A stretch of DNA of 64,000 bases from Paenibacillus helianthi (GTDB lineage: Bacteria > Bacillota > Bacilli > Paenibacillales > Paenibacillaceae): contig NZ_LVWI01000030.1 of NCBI RefSeq assembly GCF_001909055.1, positions 62,001 through 126,000 of the forward strand, given 5' to 3'. A program made the translations under genes and the position numbers. The notes beneath the pieces were generated by a model, which was given only the letters and a program-made list of their open reading frames with translations, was not told where the DNA came from and searched no databases. Shown piece after piece: positions 49,971-60,561 of this stretch. Each line of letters begins with the position of its first letter. Positions within the stretch are counted from its first letter, which is position 1.

Positions 49971-51308
49971 ATGAAAGCAACCTGGGAAAAAATAGAGAAG
50001 AACCTTGGAGTTCTTGAAGTCGAAGTAGAAGCAGAACGTGTAGCTGCAGCGCTCGACAAAGCTTTTAATAAAGTAGTTAAGAAAGCGAACGTACCTGGTT
50101 TCCGTAAAGGTAAAGTGCCACGGCCGATTTTTGAATCCCGTTTCGGTGTAGAAAGCCTGTATCAGGATGCCATCGACATTCTTCTTCCTGAAGCTTACGG
50201 TGAAGCGGTTGAAGAAACCGACATCTTCCCTGTAGACCGTCCTGAAGTGGATATCGAGCAGTTCGCCAAAGGCCAGCCGTTCATCTTCAAAGCAAAAGTT
50301 ACAGTGAAGCCAGAAGTGACTTTGGGCCAGTACAAAGGCGTAGAAGTTCCAGTTCAGAAAGCAGAAGTTACTGAAGAAGAGCTGGATGCTGAACTGAAAC
50401 GTCTGCAAGAGCGTCATGCTGAGCTTGTTGTTGTGGAAGACGCACCAGCAGCTAACGGCGATATCACTGTGATCGACTTTGACGGATCTGTAGACGGCGT
50501 GCAATTCGAAGGCGGCCAGGCTGAGCGTCATTCGCTGGAACTGGGAAGCAATTCCTTCATTCCAGGATTCGAAGAACAGGTAGTAGGCATGTCCACTGGA
50601 GATTTCAAGGATGTTGAAGTAACGTTCCCTGAGGCTTACCATGCTGAGAACCTTGCAGGCAAAGCAGCAGTATTCAAAGTGAAGCTGCATGAAATCAAAC
50701 GCAAACAGCTTCCTGCCCTGGACGATGAATTCGCTAAGGATGTAAGTGAATTCGATACCCTTGAAGAATACAAGGCAGATCTGAAGGCACAGCTGGAATC
50801 CCGCAAACAGGAAGAACTCAAAGGCGTTCGTGAAACTGCGGTAGTTGACGCAGCAGCAGCAAATGCTGATGTTGAAATTCCTGATGCTATGATCGCAAGT
50901 GAAGTAGCGAACATGGTTCGCGATTTTGATAACCGTCTTCGCCAGCAAGGTATGAACATGGACATGTTCCTTAGCTTCTCCGGCCAGACTCGTGAAGATC
51001 TTGAGCTTCAGATGAAGGGCGACGCCGAAAAACGCGTACGCAACAACCTGGTGCTGGAAGTAATCGCCAAGGCTGAGAACATTGAGGTTTCTGAAGAAGA
51101 AGTAACAGCGGAACTCGCTTCCATGGCAGAATCCTTCAAACGTACTCCTGAAGAAATCCGCAGCATCTTGGCGGCCAATGGTTCCCTGAGCAGCCTGAAC
51201 GATGAAATTTCGCTGCGCAAGACTATTGATTTCCTCGTAGAGAACAGTATTGAAGTTGAAGCTCCGGCAGTTGAAGAAGCTGCAAAAGAAGAAGCTAGCG
51301 CTGAGTAA
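49971..51308 (+). CDS. tig: trigger factor (ribosome-associated chaperone)
   Basis: A 445-residue chaperone that binds the ribosomal exit tunnel and folds nascent chains. The ribosome-binding signature GFRKGKVPR lies in the N-terminal domain. The FKBP-type prolyl isomerase domain spans about residues 160-245 (NGDITVIDFDGSVDGVQFEGGQAERHSLELGSNSFIPGFEEQVVG in pieces). The C-terminal arm domains are helical and end with an Ala/Glu-rich tail. TTTGGAGGG precedes the ATG. It has its own promoter and a terminator. Confidence 0.96.
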   Translation: MKATWEKIEKNLGVLEVEVEAERVAAALDKAFNKVVKKANVPGFRKGKVPRPIFESRFGVESLYQDAIDILLPEAYGEAVEETDIFPVDRPEVDIEQFAKGQPFIFKAKVTVKPEVTLGQYKGVEVPVQKAEVTEEELDAELKRLQERHAELVVVEDAPAANGDITVIDFDGSVDGVQFEGGQAERHSLELGSNSFIPGFEEQVVGMSTGDFKDVEVTFPEAYHAENLAGKAAVFKVKLHEIKRKQLPALDDEFAKDVSEFDTLEEYKADLKAQLESRKQEELKGVRETAVVDAAAANADVEIPDAMIASEVANMVRDFDNRLRQQGMNMDMFLSFSGQTREDLELQMKGDAEKRVRNNLVLEVIAKAENIEVSEEEVTAELASMAESFKRTPEEIRSILAANGSLSSLNDEISLRKTIDFLVENSIEVEAPAVEEAAKEEASAE

Positions 51309-51369
51309 TCATTTTCGAGAACTGCATTCCAACTAGAACGGCCAAGCAAGGCGGCCTCCATAAACATAG

Positions 51370-51405
51370 ATAAGGCGCGTAATTTCTGTTACGTGCCTTA
51401 TTTTT
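51370..51405 (+). terminator. Rho-independent terminator after tig
   Basis: TAAGGCGCGTAA pairs with TTACGTGCCTTA (one G-T pair) around a 6-base loop, followed by five Ts. Confidence 0.88.
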
Positions 51406-51449
51406 ATCGGCGGAGGTAGATATCAAATACATAATCACAGTCATAGGAA

Positions 51450-51479
51450 TTGGCATTCTCATGGGATTTGCGCTATAAT
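51450..51479 (+). promoter_or_regulatory. upstream promoter of clpP
   Basis: TTGGCA (51450-51455) and perfect TATAAT (51474-51479) are separated by 18 bases. It is one of two sigma-A-like promoters before clpP. Confidence 0.6.
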
Positions 51480-51520
51480 GGCATGCACATGAACAATGCG
51501 ATATCTGCAGCAGTGAAAAA

Positions 51521-51549
51521 ATGACATAGCGCCTTGAACGTGTTAAAAT
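51521..51549 (+). promoter_or_regulatory. downstream promoter of clpP
   Basis: ATGACA (51521-51526) and TAAAAT (51544-51549) are 17 bases apart, 50 bases before the clpP ATG. No CtsR heptad direct repeat (GGTCAAA) was seen nearby. Confidence 0.55.
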
Positions 51550-51598
51550 ATTTCTGAAACGGAAAGACTAATCTGTACAGAGAAAAGAGGTTGGTGGC

Positions 51599-52189
51599 AT
51601 GAGTCTGGTACCAATGGTTGTGGAATCAACAAGTCGGGGAGAACGGTCATACGATATCTATTCCAGATTGCTGAAGGACCGCATTATCTTCCTAAGCAGT
51701 GCGATTGACGATGATGTCGCCAATCTGGTCATTGCCCAATTACTGTTCCTGGCAGCAGATGACCCCGAAAAAGACATTCACCTGTACCTCAACTCGCCCG
51801 GTGGTTCTGTGACAGCCGGCATGGGTATATATGATACGATGCAATACATCAAACCGGATGTCTCGACGATCTGCGTGGGCATGGCGGCAAGTATGGGATC
51901 GTTGCTGCTTACGGCAGGGGCTCCAGGCAAGAGATATGCGCTGACTAACAGCGAAGTGATGATTCATCAACCACTCGGCGGCGTTCAAGGGCAGGCATCC
52001 GATATCTGGATTCATACCGACTGGATTCTCAAGACGAGACAGAAATTGAATCAAATATATGTGGATCGCACAGGTCAACCCCTTGAAAAAATCGAACGGG
52101 ATACAGACCGCGATAACTTTATGAGCGCGGAAGAAGCGAAGGAATACGGGCTTATTGACCAGGTGCTCTCTTCACCGATCAAATCTTAA
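51599..52189 (+). CDS. clpP: ATP-dependent Clp protease proteolytic subunit
   Basis: A 196-residue serine peptidase that forms the 14-subunit chamber served by ClpX and other Clp ATPases. Catalytic Ser98 lies in GMAASMGS, His123 in MIHQPLGG and Asp172 in [21 protein letters not shown] forms part of the oxyanion region. GAGGTTGG precedes the ATG. clpX follows 12 bases after the stop codon, so ClpP and ClpX are made together, as in E. coli but not B. subtilis. Many Paenibacillus and Bacillus genomes carry further clpP copies. Confidence 0.97.
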   Translation: MSLVPMVVESTSRGERSYDIYSRLLKDRIIFLSSAIDDDVANLVIAQLLFLAADDPEKDIHLYLNSPGGSVTAGMGIYDTMQYIKPDVSTICVGMAASMGSLLLTAGAPGKRYALTNSEVMIHQPLGGVQGQASDIWIHTDWILKTRQKLNQIYVDRTGQPLEKIERDTDRDNFMSAEEAKEYGLIDQVLSSPIKS

Positions 52190-52201
52190 AGGGGTGTTTA
52201 G

Positions 52202-53458
52202 ATGTTTAAATTTAATGATGAAAAAGGGCAATTGAAATGTTCTTTTTGCGGCAAATCTCAAGAGCAGGTTCGCAAGCTTGTAGCTGGACCGGGCGTTTAT
52301 ATATGTGACGAATGCATCGAGCTGTGCACGGAAATCGTGGAAGAGGAGCTCGGTCATGAGGAAGAGCTGGATCTGAAGGATATTCCAAAACCGAAGGAAA
52401 TCCGCGACATTCTTGATCAATACGTTATTGGCCAGGAGCAAGCGAAGAAATCTCTCTCCGTTGCCGTGTATAATCACTACAAGCGTGTCAACAGCCAGAG
52501 CAAGATCGAAGATGTTGAACTGACGAAGAGCAATATTCTGCTTCTTGGTCCAACAGGCTCCGGTAAGACACTTTTGGCGCAGACTATGGCTAAGATTATT
52601 AACGTTCCTTTTGCTATCGCAGATGCCACTTCCCTCACGGAAGCGGGGTATGTCGGTGAGGATGTCGAGAATATCCTGCTCAAGCTGATTCAGGCTGCCG
52701 ATTATGATGTGGAAAAAGCGGAACGAGGCATTATCTATATTGATGAAATTGATAAAGTAGCACGTAAATCCGAGAATCCGTCCATTACCCGTGACGTTTC
52801 CGGTGAAGGTGTACAGCAGGCTTTGCTGAAGATTCTTGAAGGTACTGTAGCTTCTGTTCCTCCGCAAGGCGGACGCAAGCATCCGCATCAGGAATTTATC
52901 CAGATCGATACCACGAACATTCTGTTCATCGTGGGCGGTGCTTTTGACGGCCTGGAACAAATGATCAAACGCCGTATCGGCAAAAAAGTCATCGGCTTCA
53001 ACGCAGCAGTTGAAGGTCAGAAAGATCTGAAGACGGGCGAATATCTGTCTATGGTATTGCCGGAAGATTTGCTTAAGTTCGGTCTGATTCCTGAGTTTGT
53101 CGGCCGTTTGCCGGTTATCTCGACTTTGGAACCGCTTGACGAGAACACATTGGTTCGTATTCTGTCTGAACCGAAGAATGCTCTCACCAAGCAGTATATC
53201 AAGCTCCTGGAGATGGACAATGTAGCACTCAAGTTTGAGCCGCTCGCTCTGGAAGCTATCGCCAAGGAAGCCATCAAACGCAACACGGGAGCCCGTGGAC
53301 TGCGCGCCATTATTGAGAGCATTATGCTTGATGTAATGTACGAGGTTCCTTCACGTGATGACATCAAGGACTGTGTCATTACAGAGCAGGTTGTACAGGA
53401 GAAGTCACTGCCTGAGCTGAGCTTGAAGAAAGATAAGAAAAAAGAGGAAAGCGCCTAA
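52202..53458 (+). CDS. clpX: ClpX unfoldase, ATPase subunit of ClpXP
   Basis: A 418-residue AAA+ unfoldase that feeds tagged proteins into ClpP. The N-terminal zinc-binding domain has Cys13, Cys16, Cys35 and Cys38. Walker A is GPTGSGKT near residue 120, and [12 protein letters not shown] is the pore loop. Walker B is [10 protein letters not shown], and the IGF loop for docking on ClpP is seen as KKVIGFNAA. Sensor 2 is GARGLR. AGGGGTG precedes the ATG. Confidence 0.97.
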   Translation: MFKFNDEKGQLKCSFCGKSQEQVRKLVAGPGVYICDECIELCTEIVEEELGHEEELDLKDIPKPKEIRDILDQYVIGQEQAKKSLSVAVYNHYKRVNSQSKIEDVELTKSNILLLGPTGSGKTLLAQTMAKIINVPFAIADATSLTEAGYVGEDVENILLKLIQAADYDVEKAERGIIYIDEIDKVARKSENPSITRDVSGEGVQQALLKILEGTVASVPPQGGRKHPHQEFIQIDTTNILFIVGGAFDGLEQMIKRRIGKKVIGFNAAVEGQKDLKTGEYLSMVLPEDLLKFGLIPEFVGRLPVISTLEPLDENTLVRILSEPKNALTKQYIKLLEMDNVALKFEPLALEAIAKEAIKRNTGARGLRAIIESIMLDVMYEVPSRDDIKDCVITEQVVQEKSLPELSLKKDKKKEESA

Positions 53459-53570
53459 GCGTCTTCCTTTTCCATACAAGTGATTTACAATACAAGTCAT
53501 TGTCTCCACCTTACAACCGCCTGTATGGCGCGGGGAGGGTGGAGCTTTGATCGTTATGGGGGAGAAAACC

Positions 53571-54710
53571 ATGTTCTTGAGACACCAGACCCGTCCCGTC
53601 AATGTTGGCGGGGTAATTATTGGGGGAAACAATGAGGTTGCTATTCAAAGCATGTGTACAACCAAAACAGCTGATGTTGAAGCAACTGTGGCCGAGATTC
53701 TTCGGCTGGAGGAAGCGGGCTGTCAGCTTGTGCGCGTGACGGTCAACAATGAAGAAGCTGCGGCGGCAATCAAGGAGATTAAGCAACGGATTCACATCCC
53801 GCTGGTAGCGGATATTCATTTTAACTATAAGCTAGCCCTGCTTGCGATAGAGAACGGCATAGACAAGGTTCGCATCAATCCGGGGAACATTGGCCGGCGC
53901 GACAAGGTCGAAGCTGTAGTTAAAGCCTGTAAGGATAAGGGTATTCCGATCCGTATCGGTGTCAATGCCGGTTCTCTGGAGAGTCATCTCCTGGAGAAAT
54001 ACGGCTATCCGACTCCTGATGCAATGGTGGAGAGTGCCCTGTATCATATTGGAATCCTGGAAGAACTCGATTTCCATGATATCATCGTATCACTCAAAGC
54101 CTCCGATGTGCCTATGGCGATTGAAGCTTACCGCAAAGCAGCGGAAGTCATTCCGTACCCGCTGCATCTTGGGATTACAGAGTCGGGCACATTGTTTGCC
54201 GGTACCGTGAAGAGCTCGGCGGGTATCGGTGCGCTGCTCTCAATGGGTATCGGCAGTACCGTGCGGATCTCGCTCAGTGCCGATCCGGTTGAAGAAGTGA
54301 AGGTAGCCCGTGAACTGCTCAAGACCTTCGGTCTGATCTCCAACGCTCCTACACTGATTTCCTGCCCGACCTGCGGACGGCTGGACATTGACCTCTTTTC
54401 CATCGCCAATGAAGTGGAGGAGTATATCTCCAAGCTCAAGGTACCGATCAAGGTGTCTGTGCTAGGCTGTGCGGTTAACGGCCCGGGTGAAGCTCGTGAA
54501 GCGGACATCGGGATTGCGGGTGCGCGTGGAGAAGGTCTGCTGTTCCGCTACGGACAGATGATTCGTAAGGTTCCTGAAGCAGATCTGGTATCGGAGCTCA
54601 AGAAGGAAATCGACGCCATTGTCGTTCATTTTGAAGAAACCGGTGAAATTCCGGGCCGTAAGCATGCAGGACTGGCTCCAACTGTGCAAGTGGGCTACTC
54701 AGAACAGTGA
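53571..54710 (+). CDS. ispG: 4-hydroxy-3-methylbut-2-enyl diphosphate synthase
   Basis: A 379-residue [4Fe-4S] enzyme of the MEP isoprenoid pathway; it converts MEcPP to HMBPP using flavodoxin or ferredoxin as electron donor. The TIM-barrel part begins [22 protein letters not shown] and has [13 protein letters not shown] and VRINPGNIG. The cluster ligands are in SCPTCGR and later [22 protein letters not shown] 53571 has GGGGGAGA 5-6 bases before it; ATG 53556 and TTG 53547 are weaker starts. It sits between clpX and lonB, an insertion into the Bacillus gene order. A terminator follows. Confidence 0.95.
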   Translation: MFLRHQTRPVNVGGVIIGGNNEVAIQSMCTTKTADVEATVAEILRLEEAGCQLVRVTVNNEEAAAAIKEIKQRIHIPLVADIHFNYKLALLAIENGIDKVRINPGNIGRRDKVEAVVKACKDKGIPIRIGVNAGSLESHLLEKYGYPTPDAMVESALYHIGILEELDFHDIIVSLKASDVPMAIEAYRKAAEVIPYPLHLGITESGTLFAGTVKSSAGIGALLSMGIGSTVRISLSADPVEEVKVARELLKTFGLISNAPTLISCPTCGRLDIDLFSIANEVEEYISKLKVPIKVSVLGCAVNGPGEAREADIGIAGARGEGLLFRYGQMIRKVPEADLVSELKKEIDAIVVHFEETGEIPGRKHAGLAPTVQVGYSEQ

Positions 54711-54773
54711 TCGATTCGGAACTTATTATTCATTCCATCCATTTGTGAATTGCATACAAATCTGGTGACGAAG

Positions 54774-54822
54774 AACGTCCCCTCATGCCCCGGATCATCC
54801 GGTGGTGGGAGGGGACGTTTTT
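54774..54822 (+). terminator. Rho-independent terminator after ispG
   Basis: AACGTCCCCTC pairs with GAGGGGACGTT, with an inner CCGGAT/ATCCGG pairing in the loop, followed by a T run. Confidence 0.88.
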
Positions 54823-54842
54823 ATTTGAGTAGGAGGAACAAT

Positions 54843-54893
54843 ATGGACTATGAAGATACCCCGAGAGCACCTCCACCACAAACTACTTCTTGA
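54843..54893 (+). CDS. possible 16-residue peptide or gene remnant
   Basis: The frame reads MDYEDTPRAPPPQTTS and is preceded by AGGAGGAACAAT, an ideal ribosome site. It lies right after the ispG terminator. The Pro-rich tail stops abruptly, so it may be the front of a gene that was lost, or a real micro-peptide. It is not a recognisable leader for lonB, which starts 420 bases away. Confidence 0.3.
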   Translation: MDYEDTPRAPPPQTTS

Positions 54894-55315
54894 TTTGTAC
54901 GGGGCACCGAAACCATCTTTTCATGGATACTTCCTCCACTTCTTTTAGTGTATCTGAAGTGGTTAAAAGTGTCCAAATGGATTAGGGGGCTAAAAAGATA
55001 ATTCCCTCTATTCACTCCAGTGCGGGAGAATCCGTCAAATTATAGAGCAGATTTCTCTCTAAATCACCAGGAGATGTACATAGCCGAATCCGCATAGCTC
55101 AAAACTTTAAAAATCAGATTGTCCCCTACCGCAGCCAAGCCAAATCATCATGCTCTTGTCCATTAGAAAGATACATCCTACCTATCGGACCAGCGCAGTT
55201 TCGTTATTCTTTCATAAATCCCTTTATGGGCGTTTACGAATGACCGAAAAGGCTATACTACCTAGTAGTAGCCAAATACAGGACAGGTAGACTGTAGCGA
55301 ACAGGAGGATGACCT

Positions 55316-57025
55316 ATGGAATTAAGTATATTGCTGATGATTGTGCAGCTCTTTTTCGCGCTGGTCATCGGCGTTTATTTTTGGAATCTGCTGCGGGGAC
55401 AGAAGACCAATAAAACGGCGGTGGACCGCGAATCGCGCAAGGAGCTCGACAAGCTGCGGAAAATGCGGATGATCTCCCTCACCAAGCCTCTATCGGAGAA
55501 GACACGCCCGGCCAGCATTGGAGATATTGTCGGACAAAAGGACGGACTGCGTGCACTGAAGGCAGCTTTGTGCAGTGCCAACCCGCAGCATGTCATTATT
55601 TATGGGCCCCCAGGCGTCGGCAAAACTGCTGCTGCACGTGTAGTAATGGAGGAAGCAAAGAAAAATGTGCTCTCCCCCTTCAAAAGTGATGCGAAATTTA
55701 CGGAGATTGATGCCACTACCGCCCGTTTTGATGAACGTGGGATTGCCGATCCGCTTATTGGCTCGGTGCACGACCCGATTTATCAAGGGGCCGGGGCTAT
55801 GGGGGTAGCCGGTGTGCCGCAGCCCAAGCCAGGGGCAGTTACCAAGGCGCATGGCGGGATTCTGTTCCTGGATGAGATCGGCGAGCTGCATCCGATTCAG
55901 ATGAACAAGCTGCTTAAGGTACTGGAGGACCGCAAGGTGCTGCTGGAGAGTGCTTATTACAATTCCGAGGACAGCAATACTCCTGCGTATATCCATGATA
56001 TTTTTCAAAATGGCCTGCCGGCCGATTTCCGGCTGGTCGGTGCCACCACGCGCTCACCGGATGAAATTTCACCAGCGCTGCGTTCCCGCTGCATGGAGAT
56101 CTATTTCCGGCCGCTGCTGCCGGAGGAGATTGCCGTCATCGGACGGGATGCGATCCAGAAGATCGGGCTGAAGCCAAGTCCCGAAGCCATTGAGGTGGTG
56201 CAGCAATATGCCACTAATGGACGTGAGGCGGTGAACATGATCCAACTGGCCGCAGGACTTGCGTTAACGGAAGGGCGGGATACCCTGAGTGCGGCAGAAG
56301 TGGAATGGGTGGCCAGCAGCAGTCAGCTGCCTATGCGAACCGAAAGAAAGATTCCATCCTCGCCTCAGATTGGGCTGGTCAATGGACTTGCGGTATACGG
56401 GCCGGGCATGGGGACACTGCTGGAGATTGAGGTCTCGGCAGAACCGGCCAAGAACGGGCAAGGCAGAATTAACGTGACTGGAGTAGTAGACGAAGAAGAG
56501 ACCCGTGGTGGATCACGGACCATCCGGCGTAAAAGCATGGCTAAGGGCTCCGTGGATAATGTGCTGACGGTTCTCCGGACGATGAATCTGGAGCCTGACC
56601 GTTATGATATTCATGTTAACTTCCCAGGGGGAACACCGATTGACGGCCCTTCTGCCGGGGTGGCAATGGCTGTGGCTATAGTTTCTGCGATCCGGCACCT
56701 GCCAGTGGACAATACAGTAGCTATTACCGGAGAGATTGGCATTCATGGGCGGGTCAAGCCGGTAGGCGGAGTGATTGCCAAGGTTGAAGCAGCCTTTCAG
56801 GCGGGAGCCACTACTGTATTGATTCCAAAAGAGAACTGGCAGTCGCTGTTTGCCGACCTTGCACCACTGCGGGTAATTCCAATGGAGACGGTTGAAGAGG
56901 TTTTTCGTCACTTGTTTGGGGCTGAAACGGCGGATGTACGCCTGTCGGCCGTATCCGGGGAGACCTTCTCTGCGTCGCCGTCAATGTTAAAAGCAGATGC
57001 CAGTGGTGACAGTGCGAAGGGCTGA
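55316..57025 (+). CDS. lonB: LonB ATP-dependent protease (membrane-anchored)
   Basis: A 569-residue AAA+ serine protease. An N-terminal membrane segment (ILLMIVQLFFALVIGVYFWNLL) anchors it. Walker A is [11 protein letters not shown], Walker B is GGILFLDEIGELH. The C-terminal Lon protease domain has the Ser-Lys dyad Ser446 in DGPSAGVAMA and Lys489 in VGGVIAKVEAA. In B. subtilis LonB is made in the forespore under sigma-F and lies next to lonA, as here. GGAGGATG precedes the ATG. A terminator separates it from lonA. Confidence 0.96.
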   Translation: MELSILLMIVQLFFALVIGVYFWNLLRGQKTNKTAVDRESRKELDKLRKMRMISLTKPLSEKTRPASIGDIVGQKDGLRALKAALCSANPQHVIIYGPPGVGKTAAARVVMEEAKKNVLSPFKSDAKFTEIDATTARFDERGIADPLIGSVHDPIYQGAGAMGVAGVPQPKPGAVTKAHGGILFLDEIGELHPIQMNKLLKVLEDRKVLLESAYYNSEDSNTPAYIHDIFQNGLPADFRLVGATTRSPDEISPALRSRCMEIYFRPLLPEEIAVIGRDAIQKIGLKPSPEAIEVVQQYATNGREAVNMIQLAAGLALTEGRDTLSAAEVEWVASSSQLPMRTERKIPSSPQIGLVNGLAVYGPGMGTLLEIEVSAEPAKNGQGRINVTGVVDEEETRGGSRTIRRKSMAKGSVDNVLTVLRTMNLEPDRYDIHVNFPGGTPIDGPSAGVAMAVAIVSAIRHLPVDNTVAITGEIGIHGRVKPVGGVIAKVEAAFQAGATTVLIPKENWQSLFADLAPLRVIPMETVEEVFRHLFGAETADVRLSAVSGETFSASPSMLKADASGDSAKG

Positions 57026-57088
57026 TTCTCTATGCGAGGGGAAGCCTGCAGTTCTTTCCTCTTCAGCGGGACCGTGGGGATATACCAG

Positions 57089-57134
57089 CAGGCCTTTTTC
57101 ACACATAACGATGTGTGTCAGAGGCCTGTTTTTT
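57089..57134 (+). terminator. Rho-independent terminator after lonB
   Basis: CAGGCCT...CACACAT pairs with ATGTGTG...AGGCCTG around AACG, and six Ts follow. Confidence 0.9.
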
Positions 57135-57312
57135 GCATGAGAGCAGAGAAGACATATTCAGGGTAGAAGTAGCGAATAATAAATCAGGTCTGACGGCGCG
57201 GAACGGTTGGACTGGAAGCTGCAGCGGTATGCGTCCTGTTGGTGTTTTGATGCCGCTTTTGTTAGAATGAAACATATGACACTACTTGAGAACCATGGGA
57301 GGTGCGAAAGCG

Positions 57313-59676
57313 ATGATACAAAGCAAATCCAAAGGTCGTCGTTTTCCTTTATTGCCGCTTAGAGGTCTTCTTGTATATCCCAGCATGGTTCTTCACTTGG
57401 ATGTGGGACGCGAGAAGTCAGTTCGGGCGCTGGAAAAAGCTATGGTTGAAGATAACCTGATTCTCCTCTGCTCGCAGTCGGAAGTGAATATAGAGGAGCC
57501 GGGACAAGAAGATATTTTTCGGGTGGGTACAGTCGCTAATGTGCGGCAAATGCTGAAGCTTCCTAACGGAACGATCCGTGTGCTTGTGGAGGGTGTGGAG
57601 CGCGCTGAGATTATTCATTATACGGATAATGAGGAGTATTACGAGGTCATGGCCCGCGTGCTTCCAGAGGAAGAGGATGTGGATCAGCAGAGTGATGCCT
57701 TGATGCGCACCGTGCTGAACCAGTTCGAGCATTACATCACTCTCTCCAAAAAAGTCACACCTGAAACACTGGCTGCTGTCTCCGATATCGAAGAACCTGG
57801 CCGGCTTGCGGATGTCATTACGAGCCACTTGGCGCTGAAGATAAAGGATAAGCAGGAGATCCTGGAGACGATCGATGTTAGCAAACGTCTGGAGAAGCTG
57901 CTCGATATCCTCAATAATGAGCGTGAAGTGCTGGAGCTGGAACGCAAGATCAACCAGCGGGTGAAGAAGCAGATGGAGAAGACCCAGAAGGAATATTATC
58001 TCCGCGAGCAGATGAAGGCGATCCAGAAGGAGCTTGGGGACAAAGAAGGCCGGGCAGGCGAAGCCGAAGAATTACGCAGTCAGATGGAAGAGAAGCAGCT
58101 GCCCGAACGCGTGCAGGAAAAGATTGAGAAGGAGATCGACCGACTCGAGAAAATGCCGGCAAGCTCGGCTGAAGGCGGAGTGATCCGCAATTATGTCGAT
58201 ATGCTGCTGAGTCTGCCGTGGAGCGAGTCAACGGAAGATGATCTGGATATCCTGAAGGCGGAACAGGTGCTGGATGCGGACCATTATGGTCTGGAGAAGC
58301 CGAAAGAGCGTGTGCTGGAGTATTTGGCCGTTCAGAAGCTGGTCAAGAAGCTGAAGGGTCCAATTCTCTGTCTGGTAGGTCCTCCGGGCGTCGGTAAAAC
58401 CTCGCTCGCGCGTTCCATCGCCCGTTCGCTGAACCGCAAGTTCGTTCGCATCTCTCTCGGCGGCGTGCGTGACGAAGCCGAGATCCGCGGTCATAGACGT
58501 ACTTATGTCGGGGCTATGCCGGGCCGGATCATTCAAGGGATGAAGACTGCTGGCAGCATCAATCCTGTATTCCTGCTGGATGAGATCGATAAAATGGCGG
58601 CGGATTTCCGCGGCGATCCGTCGGCAGCCCTGCTTGAAGTACTGGATCCGGAACAGAACAATACGTTCAGCGATCATTTTGTCGAATTGCCGTTTGACCT
58701 GTCGAATGTCATGTTCGTAACGACAGCCAATACCGTGCATAACATTCCACGTCCGCTGCTGGACCGTATGGAGATGTTATACATTCCCGGGTATACAGAA
58801 CTGGAAAAGCTGCAGATTGCCAGCCGCTACCTGCTGCCGAAGCAGCGTGAGAACCACGGTCTGGAGGATGCGCAGCTGTCTATTGAAGACGATACCTTGC
58901 TGAAGATTGTCCGCGAATACACCCGTGAATCCGGGGTTCGTAATCTGGAACAGCAAATTGCCGCGCTGTGCCGCAAGGCCGCGAAGCAGATTGTATCCGG
59001 TGAGAAGGAGCAGGTTAGCATTCTTCCGGCAGAGATCAAGGATTATCTGGGTGCCTCGAAGTACCGCTACGGAATGGCGGAGCTGGAAGATCAGATCGGT
59101 ACGGTTACCGGACTGGCATGGACGGAGGTTGGCGGCGATACGCTACTGATCGAAGTCACAGTAGTTCAGGGGACCGGCAAGCTGACCCTGACCGGACAGC
59201 TGGGCGATGTGATGAAGGAGTCGGCACAGGCCGCCTTCAGCTACACACGTTCCAAGGCCGAGGAGCTGGGACTGGCGCCCGATTTTCACGAGAAGAACGA
59301 TATTCACATTCATATTCCCGAAGGCGCCATTCCCAAAGATGGCCCGTCTGCAGGGATTACCATTGCTACAGCCCTCATCTCCGCACTCACGAAACGTTAT
59401 GTCTCCAAGGATGTGGCGATGACAGGCGAGATTACGCTGCGCGGACGGGTTCTGCCGATTGGCGGATTGAAGGAGAAGTCGCTAGCCGCCCACCGTGCCG
59501 GTTACAAAAAAATCCTTCTGCCGAAGGACAACGAACGCGACCTGAAAGATATCCCTGAGAGCGTCCGCAGTGATGTGGAGTTCGTGCCGGTCTCCCATAT
59601 GGATCAAGTGCTGAAGCATGCGCTTGTCGAGCACCACAACGAAATTAGCAGTGAAGCGCCGAGTAGTGTGCATTAG
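57313..59676 (+). CDS. lonA: Lon protease (LonA)
   Basis: A 787-residue cytoplasmic AAA+ protease for damaged and regulatory proteins. The N-terminal substrate domain starts [28 protein letters not shown]. Walker A is [15 protein letters not shown], Walker B is [11 protein letters not shown]. The Ser-Lys dyad is Ser679 in KDGPSAGIT and Lys722 in [17 protein letters not shown] 57313 follows GGGAGGTG; an upstream TTG nine codons earlier is unlikely. A promoter TTGGTG-18-TAGAAT (57239-57268) can be read upstream. ysxC follows 12 bases after the stop codon. Confidence 0.97.
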   Translation: MIQSKSKGRRFPLLPLRGLLVYPSMVLHLDVGREKSVRALEKAMVEDNLILLCSQSEVNIEEPGQEDIFRVGTVANVRQMLKLPNGTIRVLVEGVERAEIIHYTDNEEYYEVMARVLPEEEDVDQQSDALMRTVLNQFEHYITLSKKVTPETLAAVSDIEEPGRLADVITSHLALKIKDKQEILETIDVSKRLEKLLDILNNEREVLELERKINQRVKKQMEKTQKEYYLREQMKAIQKELGDKEGRAGEAEELRSQMEEKQLPERVQEKIEKEIDRLEKMPASSAEGGVIRNYVDMLLSLPWSESTEDDLDILKAEQVLDADHYGLEKPKERVLEYLAVQKLVKKLKGPILCLVGPPGVGKTSLARSIARSLNRKFVRISLGGVRDEAEIRGHRRTYVGAMPGRIIQGMKTAGSINPVFLLDEIDKMAADFRGDPSAALLEVLDPEQNNTFSDHFVELPFDLSNVMFVTTANTVHNIPRPLLDRMEMLYIPGYTELEKLQIASRYLLPKQRENHGLEDAQLSIEDDTLLKIVREYTRESGVRNLEQQIAALCRKAAKQIVSGEKEQVSILPAEIKDYLGASKYRYGMAELEDQIGTVTGLAWTEVGGDTLLIEVTVVQGTGKLTLTGQLGDVMKESAQAAFSYTRSKAEELGLAPDFHEKNDIHIHIPEGAIPKDGPSAGITIATALISALTKRYVSKDVAMTGEITLRGRVLPIGGLKEKSLAAHRAGYKKILLPKDNERDLKDIPESVRSDVEFVPVSHMDQVLKHALVEHHNEISSEAPSSVH

Positions 59677-59688
59677 AAAGGAAGTCCT

Positions 59689-60354
59689 ATGAAAGTTAAC
59701 AATGCCGAATTTATCATCAGCGCCGTAGGCCCTGATCAATACCCTGTTGACGCCTTGCCGGAGATTGCTCTGGCAGGGCGCTCCAACGTCGGGAAGTCTT
59801 CCCTTATCAACCGTATGATTAACCGCAAGAATCTGGCCCGCACCAGCTCTACACCGGGCAAGACGCAGCATATGAACTATTACCGTGTGAATGAGAGCAT
59901 GTATTTTGTCGATTTTCCTGGCTATGGTTATGCGAAGGTCTCCAAGACGCAACGCGCCTCATGGGGCAAAATGGTAGAGAAATATATGGCTGAGCGTGAT
60001 ACGCTGAAGCTTGTTCTGCTCATTGTGGATCTCCGTCATCCGCCTACCGGCAATGACAAGATGATGTTCGACTGGCTGAAGCATTATGACCTGCCGCTAT
60101 GCGTAGTAGCAACCAAAGCAGACAAGATTCCCAAGACCCGCTGGCCCAAGCATATCAAGATCATGAAGCAGGAGCTTGGTGTGCTGCCGGGGGACAATTT
60201 TATTTCCTTTTCTTCAGAGATTGGACTTGGCAAGGATGAACTGTGGGAGCTTATAGATCGCTATAATCAGGTCTCTGAAGAGGGGCCGTTAGCTGACCCG
60301 GAGATTGAAGATGGTGGAAATGAACCACAACCGGAAGAACCCTCCGAAGCCTAA
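59689..60354 (+). CDS. ysxC: ribosome biogenesis GTP-binding protein YsxC/EngB
   Basis: A 221-residue TRAFAC GTPase needed for assembly of the 50S ribosomal subunit. G1 is [11 protein letters not shown]2 region [13 protein letters not shown]3 [12 protein letters not shown]4 TKADKIPK and G5 near [13 protein letters not shown]. The C-terminal 25 residues are an acidic Pro/Glu-rich tail beyond the family core. It lies directly after lonA, as in B. subtilis, with AAAGGAAG before the ATG. Confidence 0.96.
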   Translation: MKVNNAEFIISAVGPDQYPVDALPEIALAGRSNVGKSSLINRMINRKNLARTSSTPGKTQHMNYYRVNESMYFVDFPGYGYAKVSKTQRASWGKMVEKYMAERDTLKLVLLIVDLRHPPTGNDKMMFDWLKHYDLPLCVVATKADKIPKTRWPKHIKIMKQELGVLPGDNFISFSSEIGLGKDELWELIDRYNQVSEEGPLADPEIEDGGNEPQPEEPSEA

Positions 60355-60561
60355 AGGTCAGCTGCGTGATGCGTAATCTATAGGATCAGCGCGTATTACT
60401 CACAGAATAGTGAGGAATACATATGTAATGTGAAGCTCTTATCCTTATCTCCCGCTATAAGATGAAATATCGGCGTATATCCTGTTCCTCCTGATGAGAA
60501 ACCCACGGCTCTTCATTGTATAATCATGCTAAAGGCTGTTACACAGAATTGAGGGATGGTC

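Larger units (their letters stand above)
54711..55315. other. 605-bp intergenic region between ispG and lonB
   Basis: It contains the ispG terminator (54774-54822) and a 16-codon open frame with an excellent ribosome site (54843-54893). After that come about 400 bases without a gene. An imperfect CCACTTC/GAAGTGG inverted repeat (about 54937-54964) and A/T-rich stretches are visible. No convincing lonB promoter or heat-shock operator was recognised. Confidence 0.5.

Noticed and set aside
51409..51598. CtsR or CIRCE heat-shock operator upstream of clpP
   Set aside because: No GGTCAAA direct repeats and no TTAGCACTC-N9-GAGTGCTAA were found; only two sigma-A-like promoters are visible.
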